Shown piece after piece: positions 25,477 through 34,364 of a stretch of 64,000 nt of DNA. Under the pieces are notes generated by a model. That model was not told the DNA's origin, searched no databases, and was given only the letters and a program-made list of their open reading frames with translations. Position numbers and translations under genes: made by a program. The stretch is from Nitrospira japonica (GTDB lineage: Bacteria; Nitrospirota; Nitrospiria; Nitrospirales; Nitrospiraceae): contig NZ_LT828648.1 of assembly GCF_900169565.1 (NCBI RefSeq), positions 124,001 through 188,000 on the forward strand, given 5' to 3'. Within the stretch, counting starts at the first letter, position 1. Every line of letters begins with the position of its first letter.

Positions 25477-27300
25477 ATGATCCTCAAACGTTGGCTCGTC
25501 GGCGATCCCCTCAAAACGGCTCAGGCCGCCAACGAACGTCTTTCCAAAACCATCGCGCTGGCAGTCTTTTCCTCCAATGCGATTTCCTCTGTCGCCTATG
25601 CGACGGAGGAAATCCTCTTGGTGCTGATTCTCGCCGGCTCCGCCGCACTGGCCTGGTCCATTCCAGTGAGCCTGGCGATTTTGTTCCTGGTGATCGTGCT
25701 CACGATTTCCTACCGCCAGATCATTTACGAGTATCCGGAAGGAGGCGGCGCCTACATCGTCGCCCGGTCCAATCTCGGCGATATGCCGGCCCTGATCGCC
25801 GCCGCGGCCCTCATGATCGACTACGTGCTCACGGTCGCGGTCAGCGTGGCGGCTGGCGTCGCCGCCATCACATCGGCGGTACCAAGCCTGTACGCCCATC
25901 GCGCCACTCTGGGATTGACGGCCATCCTGTTCATCGTGGTGGTGAATCTGCGTGGAGTGCGGGAGTCCGGAAAGTTCTTTGCCATCCCGACCTATTCGGC
26001 CATCGGCGCCCTGGGCCTGCTGGTGCTCATCGGCACCGTTCAATCCCTGATCGGCTTCGTCCCCGCCGGTTTGTCCGAGTCCACCCCCTCGATCCCCGCC
26101 GGCGTCGAAAGTCTCACGCTCTTTCTGATCCTGCGTTCATTCGCCGCCGGCTGCGCGGCGGTCACAGGAATGGAAGTGATCTCGAACGGCGTGAAAGCCT
26201 TCCGTCATCCCGAATCGAAGAATGCCGCGACGACCATGATCTGGATGTCAGGCATCCTGGCCTCGCTCTTCATGGGCATCAGCTGGCTGGCGTATCACTA
26301 CGGCATCACGGCAAAGGAACATGAGACGGTGGTCTCGCAGCTCGCCCGTCTGACGTTCGGCACGGGAGTGGTCTATTACACCATTCAAGTCGGCACCATG
26401 CTGCTCTTAGTACTGGCCGCCAACAGCGCATTCGCCGGCTTCCCTCATCTGTCCTCGATTCTGGCACGGGACGGATTCATGCCGCATCAGATGGCGACCT
26501 TCGGCGACCGCCTGGTCTTTTCCAACGGCATCATTATTCTGGGATTCTTCGCGTGCCTCCTGCTCGTGCTGTTTCGAGGCGATACCCACGCGCTCATCCC
26601 GCTGTACGCAATCGGGGTGTTCGTATCCTTTACCCTCTCTCAAGCCGGCATGGTCCGACGGTGGCTGATCAAGAAGGGGCATCACTGGCGCAAAAAACTG
26701 ATCGTCAACGGAGTGGGTGCGGTCGCGACGGGCATCGCCACGATCATCATCGCCAGCACCAAATTCATGCAGGGCGCATGGATCGTTTTTCTGCTCGTGG
26801 CCGTGTTGATCATGATGTTTCGGGGGATCCGCTCACATTACCAGGCCGTGGCCGAGCAGGTGGCATTATCCCGCGACGCACGGCCGCCTCGACCGCGCAG
26901 AAACCTCGTGCTCATTCCCATCGGTGCAGTGAACAAAGCCGTGGTCCGGGCAGTCGACTACGCCAGGAGCCGCGGCGGCGAAGTGCGCGCCGTCCTGATC
27001 GACGTCGACAAAGAGGAAACGGCTCTCGTGGAGATCAAATGGGCGCAATGGGGATGCGGCGTGCCGCTGGTCGTTCTTCCGTCACCCTATCGTTCGATCC
27101 TCCGCGCGCTTCTCGGTTACGTCGAAGAAAATCTCAACAAGGATCCCGACTGTTGGATCACCGTGGTGCTGCCGGAAATTCTTCCGGCCCGCTGGTGGCA
27201 AAACATCCTTCACAATCAGCGGGCCCTGCTGCTCAAGGCTTCGCTCCTGTTCAAGGACCGCGTCATCTTGACCGATGTGCCCTTTCACCTGACGAGGTGA
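25477..27300 (+). CDS. KimA-like APC-superfamily transporter (potassium or amino acid)
   Basis: 607 residues, the same length as Bacillus KimA. Twelve membrane segments fill residues 20-450. Blocks typical of KimA are SSVAYATEEILL, SYRQIIYEYPEGGGAYIV, DYVLTVAVSVAAG, ALTGMEVISN-like CAAVTGMEVISNG, and HNQRALLLK near the C-terminus. The cytosolic tail (about 470-607) has a USP-like alpha/beta fold (NLVLIPIGAVNKAVVRAVDYA). KimA imports K+ with protons and is inhibited by c-di-AMP in Firmicutes; whether that regulation holds here is unknown. First of two plus-strand genes, two bases before the next start. Confidence 0.85.
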   Translation: MILKRWLVGDPLKTAQAANERLSKTIALAVFSSNAISSVAYATEEILLVLILAGSAALAWSIPVSLAILFLVIVLTISYRQIIYEYPEGGGAYIVARSNLGDMPALIAAAALMIDYVLTVAVSVAAGVAAITSAVPSLYAHRATLGLTAILFIVVVNLRGVRESGKFFAIPTYSAIGALGLLVLIGTVQSLIGFVPAGLSESTPSIPAGVESLTLFLILRSFAAGCAAVTGMEVISNGVKAFRHPESKNAATTMIWMSGILASLFMGISWLAYHYGITAKEHETVVSQLARLTFGTGVVYYTIQVGTMLLLVLAANSAFAGFPHLSSILARDGFMPHQMATFGDRLVFSNGIIILGFFACLLLVLFRGDTHALIPLYAIGVFVSFTLSQAGMVRRWLIKKGHHWRKKLIVNGVGAVATGIATIIIASTKFMQGAWIVFLLVAVLIMMFRGIRSHYQAVAEQVALSRDARPPRPRRNLVLIPIGAVNKAVVRAVDYARSRGGEVRAVLIDVDKEETALVEIKWAQWGCGVPLVVLPSPYRSILRALLGYVEENLNKDPDCWITVVLPEILPARWWQNILHNQRALLLKASLLFKDRVILTDVPFHLTR

Positions 27301-27302
27301 CC

Positions 27303-28427
27303 ATGACACCCGCATCGACGACCGCAGAACGCGCCACGATCCGGCTCGCCGTATTCACGTTCTCGGCGGCTCTCGCGCTCATCCTCACGACATGTCCGGC
27401 CCACGCCTTCAAGGTCAAGGAACCGGCCGAAGGGTCGTCGTTGACGGCGGGGCAGACCGTCACCGCCCACGTGGATCTGGAGAACGACATCGGCATCATC
27501 AAGGTGCGGTACTACTGGTATCGGGAACAAGATGAAACGTTGGTGCAGCAGGACGAGATCGACTCAAGCATCTCGAAATCCGAGGCCAAGATCTCCGTGG
27601 ACAAGTTTCTGCAAAAGGATTCGGTGGTCGGCGGCGCGGTCGTGGCAGTTCCGGTCCTCGTCTCGACCGGCGATCAAGATCCCGCGTTTGGCGGTGCCCT
27701 TAAGGTTCCGTCCGAGGCGATCGGCCCGATGCGGCTGCTGGCGGTCGCGGAAATCTCGCGCGGACGCCTGGGCACAAGAACCGTCTTTGACGAGATCATC
27801 GTCACGGTCGACCCCGGCGCGGCTTTGCAGAACATCGATTTCGAGACCGAAAAGCCTCTGCTCCTCGGACGAGAGGGGCAATTGGCCACCTACGGACAAG
27901 TGGACGTTCTCGGCAAGATCTTCGAGCTTCCGGTCGTAGGCGAGTTTGCCGACGGGATTACCAGGCCCTTGAGCACGCCGGCCAGCGGAACGAGCTATCA
28001 GTCGTCGAACGAAAAGGTGATCCGGGTGCTGCAGGACGGCATGCTCAAAATCGTGGGGAACGGCAAGACCGTGCTCACGGTGAAGAACAGGGGTAAGGAG
28101 GCCGCGCTGGACGTCACCGTTGCCGTCGGTGACGAACCGAACGAGCCGCCGGTGGCCGTCGCCGGCGCAAATCGCACCGTCAGATCCGGCGCCAAGGTGG
28201 AATTGAATGGCCTGAGCAGCCGCGACCCCGAAGGCGAAGCGCTCTTCTATGCTTGGAGCCAGGTCCGCGGGGCAAAGGTTCCTCTCCTGGACCTCAACAT
28301 GCCAAGGGCGTCGTTCGTCGCCCCGTTCGTCTCAGAGCCCAAACTCTTCCGTTTCAGGCTTCGTGTGACGGACAAAAAGGGCGCGGACTCGTTGCCGGCG
28401 TTTGTGGACGTCACGGTCGAGCCGTAG
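27303..28427 (+). CDS. secreted Ig/PKD-like beta-sandwich protein
   Basis: 374 residues starting two bases after the transporter stop. The signal peptide ends around residue 37 (ALILTTCPAHAFK). The first half has Ig-like strands (GSSLTAGQTVTAHVDLEND) and a repeat-like central region (YQSSNEKVIRVL, a Big2-like block). The C-terminal 95 residues form a PKD/Ig module: PPVAVAGANRTVRSG, LNGLSSRDPEGEALFYAWSQV and FRLRVTDKKGADS. Translational coupling with a potassium-type transporter is unexpected for a surface protein. Function unknown; possibly an extracytoplasmic binding partner. Confidence 0.8.
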   Translation: MTPASTTAERATIRLAVFTFSAALALILTTCPAHAFKVKEPAEGSSLTAGQTVTAHVDLENDIGIIKVRYYWYREQDETLVQQDEIDSSISKSEAKISVDKFLQKDSVVGGAVVAVPVLVSTGDQDPAFGGALKVPSEAIGPMRLLAVAEISRGRLGTRTVFDEIIVTVDPGAALQNIDFETEKPLLLGREGQLATYGQVDVLGKIFELPVVGEFADGITRPLSTPASGTSYQSSNEKVIRVLQDGMLKIVGNGKTVLTVKNRGKEAALDVTVAVGDEPNEPPVAVAGANRTVRSGAKVELNGLSSRDPEGEALFYAWSQVRGAKVPLLDLNMPRASFVAPFVSEPKLFRFRLRVTDKKGADSLPAFVDVTVEP

Positions 28428-28529
28428 CGGAGCCGCACGGTATCGAACGATACTCTTCGAAATTGATTGTGAATCCTGCCGTTAGGCATCGCTCGTGCCC
28501 GCACCTCGCCAGCTGCGGGAACCGCGCTA

Positions 28530-30098
28530 TCAGGCCTTGCTCAATCTCACCGGCCCGTAGGTTTGGCGGGCCGCATGAAGCTCTTTGATATGTTTGCGGA
28601 GGGTGGGGCCGAATTTTGACGCGAGCACTTCGTTTCGATGGCACATGATACGTTGCTGGGCTTTCGAGATCTCCTCTTCGAGCTGCCGAACCAGCCGGGC
28701 ACCAGACCCGGTGATCCATTTGAGATGCCGTCCCGCATAGTCGAGATCTTGGAGTGAATACCGCACCGATTCAATTTCCTCGAAACAGCGAAATCGCGCA
28801 CGGAGGAGATCCCGCCGGGTCAGCCCGGACGCTTTCCATTCGCTCATTCCCCTCGCCGTTTCAGCCCAGGTGGACAGACGCTCGAACAGCACCGCCCCCA
28901 CCGTAAAAGTAAAAGTGGCGTGCAGGATGCCGCGGATCGGCCGCAGGCTGCGGCGCCACGGCGAGTAGAAGATCTGCTGGTTACGGTCGCCGCGGTACAT
29001 GACGTGCTTGCGCAGCAACAGGTTCAAATGGTGATGGCTGTTTTCGTGGATCAGATCGTCGATCAAGTCCAGATTGTCACGGTCGAAACAATTGATGAAT
29101 GACAACCCCGGTCGATGCCGATAACTGAAACTCACAACCCCTGCGGCATGCAGAGGAATCACCCGCGACGTGAGTAGGGCCAGGACTTCATGGCCTTCGG
29201 GCCATGCCAGCCGTACGGTGCGCCAGGCCCGGCCGATGCGATCCACATGACCGGAACTCGTCGGCCTCACGGCCTGAGGTCGTCGCTCTTTGTCATAGCG
29301 CAACGTCGGACCGACCGTGGGAAACTGTTGCCGGGCATCGGTCGCCGCTACCGCCTCCCTTTTTGTCCAATGCCATTCGATGCGATGGCCATGAAGCGTG
29401 CAGATTGGAAAGCGCCGGCCTTTCTTGAGGGCAACCCCGTCTCGGTCGATCTCGAACGTGACGGGACGCGCTGCCTGGCGCACGGCCTGGACGACAGACG
29501 GAGGAACGACCAATGTGTCTCCCGTTGTTCCGTTCGGAACCGTCCACGCCGGCTCCGCCCGCTCGACATGCTGGTCCAGAGTTCCCGGTACGCACCAGAC
29601 ATCCAATCGCCGTAGTCTGGTCCACTGGATCGCCCATCGAGGCTCGAAGAACAATGATTCCTGTGTCACCTCACGGGCCAATCTTGCACAGAGCCATTGC
29701 AGTCTCACGCTCAATCTTCCCGGCCGTCCTGGTCCTTGCGGGAACAACTCGTCCAGATAGCTGCTCTCGAAGAACTTCTGTTCACATTCCACGAAAAGCT
29801 GTTCGGCGAACTCGCGTGGATCGTCCTCCCTGCCGGCTTGCTGAAGGAGGTCCAGAAAGTACACCAGATCGTTGAGGGCTTCGATCCATCCGACGACCTT
29901 CCAATTACAGAACGCACGCTCCTCAATTGCTTGGGCAACGAAATGGAAATAGTCCGCCGGCAGACCGAATCGCGCCGACAGCTGCGGATAGTCGTCAGCG
30001 AGTTCCCGGCAGAGGTCCAAGAGCAGCCGCTTCATGGATCGCCGGAATTCACTCTGCAAACAGGCGAGTGCGGTGGCATCGAACAATGGTGTGGTCAC
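28530..30098 (-). CDS. aKG-HExxH-type peptide beta-hydroxylase homologue (HEXXH motif protein)
   Basis: 522 residues from GTG at 30098 with GGAGG six bases upstream. The hallmark is H351-E-x-x-H355 (HENSH) at the end of a helix, followed 22-33 residues on by YSPWRRSLRP and then IRGILHATF. This spacing and PWR-x3-RP motif define the family of HExxH proteins now known as alpha-ketoglutarate-dependent peptide beta-hydroxylases, which modify RiPP precursors or other proteins. The N-terminal half is helical and specific to this protein; the C-terminus is a coiled-coil-like helix. A 71-residue zinc-ribbon gene lies 116 bases upstream on the same strand and is the nearest candidate peptide partner. 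No other RiPP genes are seen. Confidence 0.75.
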   Translation of the reverse strand: MTTPLFDATALACLQSEFRRSMKRLLLDLCRELADDYPQLSARFGLPADYFHFVAQAIEERAFCNWKVVGWIEALNDLVYFLDLLQQAGREDDPREFAEQLFVECEQKFFESSYLDELFPQGPGRPGRLSVRLQWLCARLAREVTQESLFFEPRWAIQWTRLRRLDVWCVPGTLDQHVERAEPAWTVPNGTTGDTLVVPPSVVQAVRQAARPVTFEIDRDGVALKKGRRFPICTLHGHRIEWHWTKREAVAATDARQQFPTVGPTLRYDKERRPQAVRPTSSGHVDRIGRAWRTVRLAWPEGHEVLALLTSRVIPLHAAGVVSFSYRHRPGLSFINCFDRDNLDLIDDLIHENSHHHLNLLLRKHVMYRGDRNQQIFYSPWRRSLRPIRGILHATFTFTVGAVLFERLSTWAETARGMSEWKASGLTRRDLLRARFRCFEEIESVRYSLQDLDYAGRHLKWITGSGARLVRQLEEEISKAQQRIMCHRNEVLASKFGPTLRKHIKELHAARQTYGPVRLSKA

Positions 30099-30214
30099 GC
30101 GAGCCTCCGAAAGACAACGCGTGACTGTACCGAAGCCTGGAACGATCGTGCAAGGACACCGGGGCGGTCGGCGGTGACGGGTACACCGATGGGGGGTGGA
30201 GAGTCCAACCCCCG

Positions 30215-30430
30215 TTACGCGGGCACTTTGTCTGTACGCGAAATGGACGGTGAAAGACTTTTGACCTTCGACCACGAATCTCTGAGGTCGCGATGCTGTT
30301 GAATCAGCTGGTCAATGATGTTTCCGCAGGACACGCAACGCCACCCCTTCATCCACATCGGAATACTGCTTTCCTGCATATCGATCAAGTCATCAGGGAC
30401 CATGAGTCCTTCACATTTCGTGCAATGCAT
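30215..30430 (-). CDS. small zinc-ribbon protein
   Basis: 71 residues: C3-x2-C6 (CTKC) and C32-x2-C35 (CVSC) form a plain treble-clef or ribbon zinc site, separated by an acidic/hydrophobic linker (VPDDLIDMQESS). The tail is polar and basic. The family looks like a conserved Nitrospira-type short zinc-ribbon protein without known function. It may bind nucleic acid or a partner protein. Whether it is a substrate of the HExxH enzyme downstream is unproven. Confidence 0.75.
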   Translation of the reverse strand: MHCTKCEGLMVPDDLIDMQESSIPMWMKGWRCVSCGNIIDQLIQQHRDLRDSWSKVKSLSPSISRTDKVPA

Positions 30431-30744
30431 GGCCTGCCTCCCTCATTGATGACGGATGTCCGCTGAGTTCTCGTGCGCCGGCCCTACCTGGCGCTGTACA
30501 ACCTCGCGCAGTAGACACAAGCAATCAGGATGCCACGGATTCATACGACAGACTTGCCAGTTTTCATGGGTGATCGTAGAGTGCCTCACCTGGGCATGCA
30601 CAGATCGGTCTGTCAGGTGACCGATTTCGCCCTCTGAGCGATCCTGGACGGGAAGGACCGATCCCTGACCAGTCCACGGAGGCCAGTAGTGCATCTGACA
30701 GGCTGCATGATATTTCCTGCAAAATACGGCGGTGACAGCGCCCC
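30431..30744. other. divergent intergenic region
   Basis: Separates the zinc-ribbon gene (minus) from the NFACT gene (plus). A minus-strand frame at 30443-30694 would encode 83 residues with a cysteine-containing VCRMNPWHPDCLCLL stretch, but it has no good ribosome site and no recognisable family, so I do not call it a gene. No clear promoter boxes were found. Confidence 0.4.
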
Positions 30745-32187
30745 ATGTCTTTAACGGATCTTGAGATCACTCATGTCCTCGCGGAAATCCAGGCCACCGT
30801 CGGCACAGGCTGGCTCCAACGGATCTTCCAGCCTGACATCCACGTACTCGTATTCGAGATCCGCATACCGGGGCGGACCCATCGACTGTTGGTGTCCTGC
30901 CAGCCGGACTGCGCAAGGCTTCATCTCTTGACTGGTCAGGTACGGAATCCGCCTAGGCCTCCGGCCTTTTGCCAATACCTTCGAGCACATATTCAGGGGG
31001 CCCGTATCGACGGGTTTTGCCAGATCCCCGGCGACAGAATCGTGGAATGGCGGCTGACCACCAAGGAGGGATCACGCACCCTGCTGTGTCAATTGACGGG
31101 AAGGCAAGCCAATGTCTATGTCCTGGACCCCACGGGGGTGATTCTCAAAGATCTCTTTGGAGATCGCACACTGGTCGGCACGCACTACCGGCCGCCCGGC
31201 AGACCCGATCACACAGGTCGCAACCGGACTTCTCGTTTTCCCGCCTCCAACGATTCGGGGGACTGTCCGATCTCCGCCGCCATCGAACATCATTATCAGG
31301 ACCGCGAAGCTTCCGCGACGCTGGACCAGATCAAAGACATCCGGCGGCGGGCGCTCAAGAAAACCACTCAGAAAGCGCAGCGTCGCATCGAAGCCTGGAG
31401 GCAAGACTTAGCCAAGGCGACCCGGTTCCAAGAGTATGCCCGCTACGGAGAATTGCTGAAAGCCAACCTGGGGATGATTAGGAAGGGAATGGATCAGGTC
31501 CTATTGACCGATTATTTCGACCCAGAGATGCCTGAGATCTCCCTTCCACTCGATGGGACGAAATCCGCTCAAGGGAATATGGAAGAGTACTTCCGGAAAT
31601 ATCGCAAGTATTCCGCCGCACAGCAGGAGTTGCAGCCCCGCATTGCGCAGGCCGAGCAGGATCTTGCAGAGCTCAGGCAGGAGTTGGCCGATATGGAACA
31701 GGGAACCTGGTCACCCCCGGTCAGTGAACCCGCCTCCGGCACACTCCGCCCAAGCAGACGCGCCAAGGCTGGGCAAGCGAATCAACGGCGCGCGCCATTC
31801 AGGCGGTTCGTCTCGACCGACGGTCTGGCCATTCTGGTCGGGCGCAACGCCAGGGAGAACGATGAACTCACGTTCGGCCTGGCGAACAGCGATGACCTGT
31901 GGCTGCATGCGCGAGGAATTCCCGGCTCCCATGTCGTCGTGCGAATGGAGAAAGGCACGGATGTACCTCCGGCCACCCTGCTGGACGCGGCGACACTGGC
32001 CCTCCTGTACAGCGACCTCAGGAAGAGCGGCAAAGGCGAGATCATCTATACGAGACGCAAGTGGGTCAGGAAGGCAAAAAACCAGGCTCCGGGAGCGGTG
32101 CTTGTGGCGCGTGAGCAGTCTCTGACGGTCCGCTTGGATCAGGTGAGGCTTGCTAATTTGAAGGAACGAGCCAAGGAGAACACTTAG
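30745..32187 (+). CDS. rqcH: NFACT-domain protein (RqcH/FbpA family)
   Basis: 480 residues, shorter than Bacillus RqcH (about 570). The N-terminal NFACT-N domain (EITHVLAEIQATVGTGWLQRI) is followed by a coiled coil (about 215-320) and the NFACT-R domain near 350-470 with the conserved DDLWLHARGIPGSHVVVR block. RqcH binds stalled 50S ribosomal subunits and adds alanine tails to nascent chains for ribosome-associated quality control. The family assignment is secure; conservation of tailing activity is inferred. It is transcribed divergently from the zinc-ribbon gene. Confidence 0.88.
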   Translation: MSLTDLEITHVLAEIQATVGTGWLQRIFQPDIHVLVFEIRIPGRTHRLLVSCQPDCARLHLLTGQVRNPPRPPAFCQYLRAHIQGARIDGFCQIPGDRIVEWRLTTKEGSRTLLCQLTGRQANVYVLDPTGVILKDLFGDRTLVGTHYRPPGRPDHTGRNRTSRFPASNDSGDCPISAAIEHHYQDREASATLDQIKDIRRRALKKTTQKAQRRIEAWRQDLAKATRFQEYARYGELLKANLGMIRKGMDQVLLTDYFDPEMPEISLPLDGTKSAQGNMEEYFRKYRKYSAAQQELQPRIAQAEQDLAELRQELADMEQGTWSPPVSEPASGTLRPSRRAKAGQANQRRAPFRRFVSTDGLAILVGRNARENDELTFGLANSDDLWLHARGIPGSHVVVRMEKGTDVPPATLLDAATLALLYSDLRKSGKGEIIYTRRKWVRKAKNQAPGAVLVAREQSLTVRLDQVRLANLKERAKENT

Positions 32188-32274
32188 TTCAAAATTCTCT
32201 TTTCATAGGGTTTCCACGATCTCTGGACTATTCTGGTCTGATACAACCACAGCCATCAGACCAGGAGCCTAATC

Positions 32275-32775
32275 ATGCCGACATTCGCCGCTCAGACTCA
32301 GACCGTTCTCGTTGTCGATGACGATCCCGGCGTCCTCTCGCTCTGTCGCACATTGTTGGAACGGGCCGGGTTTTCAGTCCTGCCGGCTGCAGGAAGTTCG
32401 GAGGCCTTGAAGATCTGTAAACACCATTCCGGTACCATCGACATCATGGTGACGGACTTGGTGCTTCCACCTCCGGAGTTCTCGTTCGCATCAGGAGGCA
32501 ATGAGTTTCCTCACGTTCACGGACATGAGCTCGCCGTTCGCGCCCTCGGCATGCGGGACAATCTTCGGATCCTGCTGATGTCGGGCAACGTCGAGAAAGA
32601 CCTGGCCGGCTATGGCATCAGGAAGGGATCTCTCCCCTTTATTTCCAAACCTTTTGATAATGTCGCGCTGATCGACCTCGTGCGTCGGACCTTGCAAGAG
32701 GCACCACCGACCAAGGAGTCGCTGCTGCAGGAACATCAGGACAAACACAACGGAACCGACGAATGGTTCGACTGA
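32275..32775 (+). CDS. stand-alone receiver-domain response regulator
   Basis: 166 residues, one REC domain. The acidic pocket VVDDDP (13-18), phosphoacceptor D61 (MVTDLVLPPP), the signalling MSGN around 106, and a SKPFD lysine motif near 130 are all present. An unusual insertion of about 20 residues (EFSFASGGNEFPHVHGHE) sits between the phosphorylation site and the next helix. No output domain; probably acts by protein binding in a phosphorelay, with no cognate kinase in view. Confidence 0.85.
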   Translation: MPTFAAQTQTVLVVDDDPGVLSLCRTLLERAGFSVLPAAGSSEALKICKHHSGTIDIMVTDLVLPPPEFSFASGGNEFPHVHGHELAVRALGMRDNLRILLMSGNVEKDLAGYGIRKGSLPFISKPFDNVALIDLVRRTLQEAPPTKESLLQEHQDKHNGTDEWFD

Positions 32776-32876
32776 TTGGCCCGACCGTCCTATTATTCGG
32801 TTGATACCGGCCACCTTGCCGACCGGTGATCCATCGGGGTTGCCGATGGGTCGTACGATCGTGCAACCGGATAAGC

Positions 32877-32916
32877 AAGAAGGGGGCTGCCGTCGTCCGA
32901 CGGCAGCCCCCTTCTT
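32877..32916. terminator. bidirectional terminator between convergent genes
   Basis: Nearly uninterrupted inverted repeat (32877-32895 with 32898-32916) with GC-rich core GGGGGCTGCCGTC. It lies about 100 bases past the receiver gene and just after the stop of the RRM gene, with short T-rich tails on both sides. Confidence 0.7.
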
Positions 32917-32944
32917 CTTTACACATACGACCTGATCTTATCGT

Positions 32945-33277
32945 TTACCAGCGATCGCGCTTTCCTCCGCCACCGCTCCGGCCCCCTCCGAATCCACCAC
33001 GCCCTCCTCCGCCTCCGCCTGCACGAGGTTCTTGAGGACGCGCTTCATTGACCGTCAAGGTGCGGCCTCCCATTTCCGATCCGTTGAGCGCAGTGATCGC
33101 GGCTTGGGCTTCCGAATCCGAGGACATCTCGACGAAGCCAAACCCGCGGGACTGTCCCGTGAACTTGTCCGTAATGATCCGAGCCGAGGCCACGCCGCCG
33201 TGCACCGCGAACAGATCACTCAACTGCTGCTCAGTTGCCGAATAGGGCAACCCACCGACGTAAATCTTCGAACCCAT
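32945..33277 (-). CDS. RRM-type RNA-binding protein with glycine-rich tail
   Basis: 110 residues. A single RRM carries RNP2 (KIYVGGLPY, residues 4-12) and RNP1 (RGFGFVEM, about 44-51). The tail (about 85-110) is Gly/Arg rich and ends in KRDRW. AAGGAGG lies before the ATG. Such short RRM proteins in bacteria resemble cyanobacterial cold-inducible Rbp proteins and may bind mRNA or act as chaperones. Monocistronic; the upstream 289 bases hold no gene I can support. Confidence 0.9.
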   Translation of the reverse strand: MGSKIYVGGLPYSATEQQLSDLFAVHGGVASARIITDKFTGQSRGFGFVEMSSDSEAQAAITALNGSEMGGRTLTVNEARPQEPRAGGGGGGRGGFGGGRSGGGGKRDRW

Positions 33278-33566
33278 GTGGGGTTCCTCCTTATGAAAAT
33301 GATGACATTGTCTTGAACACGAGCACCGGGGGAAGGGGCGGCCGAAGACGCGAAGGTTGTGGCGACTTGGGTCTGACTTCCGACGAAATTCCCGGACAAG
33401 GCAACATCAATGTGGCGGGTCTCCTTCTCTTGCACCCCCTTCACCGCGAGACCCGTACGTATGAAGTTAGAGCAACCCTAGCACAGGGTCTGGTGGATTA
33501 CAACCGAGGAGGTGGGCTTCGGCCATTAGGAGGAGGAACGTAGGAGAGGCTCGATCATATCGATGG

Positions 33567-34364
33567 CTATTCACCAATCCGAACCAAGGAACCTTGCACC
33601 TTACAATACGCAAAGGTCTTGTAAAACAAGACGATCATGCCCATGAGCATGACCGCGTTGAGGCTGCAGGCCCAGATCAAGTTAGCCACCGGCGCTCCGG
33701 TGCCGTTCAATACAGCCCGCATGCCTTCAAATACGTGAGCCGCTGGATTGACCCAGGCCACGGCCTTGAGCCAGGTCGGTAACACGTCGAGCGGATAAAA
33801 GACGCAAGAGATCGGCTGAAACAGAAAGACCATACTCCAGGCAAGCACCTCCGCCTCCTGCCCGAACCGCATGATCAACGACGTCGTCAAGACTCCGATG
33901 CTCCAGCCGGTTACGACCAGATTGACGACGAACGGGAACAGCCACAACCCCATCACCAGAACATTGTAATCGTAAAACAGCCAGGCGCAGACGCCCATGA
34001 CGAGGGATACGCAGGTCACCTTGAAAATGCTCATGGCGATCGTGGCCGCAAGAAATTCCGCTGGGGTCAGAGGACTCGCAAACAGATTCATGAGATTCCT
34101 CGCCCAGAGCTCCTCGAGAAAGGAAATGGTGATCCCTTGTTGCGACCGAAACAGCATGTCCCAAAGAATCAGGGCGCCGAGAAAGAACGTCACGAATCCC
34201 GGTACGTGAGGCTGGTATTTTGCCAGATACAGCGTGATGAACCCCCAGATCACCAGATCCAGGAACGGCCAATAAAAAATCTCCATGATGCGGGGCAAGC
34301 TTCGTCGATAGAGATACAGATGGCGCGATACCAGTGCGACGACCCGATGGAGTTTCACCCGCAC
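33567..34364 (-). CDS. ABC-2 type exporter permease
   Basis: 265 residues with six membrane segments and the ABC-2 signature region VFLFQPISCVFYPLDVLP-WLK-x-VAWVNPAAHVFEGMR. The GTG at 34364 overlaps the upstream gene by ten bases; a second GTG two codons later has a better-placed GGGGGG and could be used instead. It works with the ATPase at 34790. The substrate is unknown; the sequence resembles permeases of the daunorubicin/polysaccharide exporter type. Confidence 0.85.
   Translation of the reverse strand: MRVKLHRVVALVSRHLYLYRRSLPRIMEIFYWPFLDLVIWGFITLYLAKYQPHVPGFVTFFLGALILWDMLFRSQQGITISFLEELWARNLMNLFASPLTPAEFLAATIAMSIFKVTCVSLVMGVCAWLFYDYNVLVMGLWLFPFVVNLVVTGWSIGVLTTSLIMRFGQEAEVLAWSMVFLFQPISCVFYPLDVLPTWLKAVAWVNPAAHVFEGMRAVLNGTGAPVANLIWACSLNAVMLMGMIVLFYKTFAYCKVQGSLVRIGE

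Noticed and set aside
30443-30694. 83-codon minus-strand frame with a cysteine cluster
   Set aside because: No good ribosome site, no recognisable family, and random frames of this length are common in this GC-rich sequence.
30745-32187. Fibronectin-binding adhesin annotation for the NFACT protein
   Set aside because: The family name FbpA is historical; the domain order and the DLWLHARGIPGSHV block indicate the ribosome quality-control factor.
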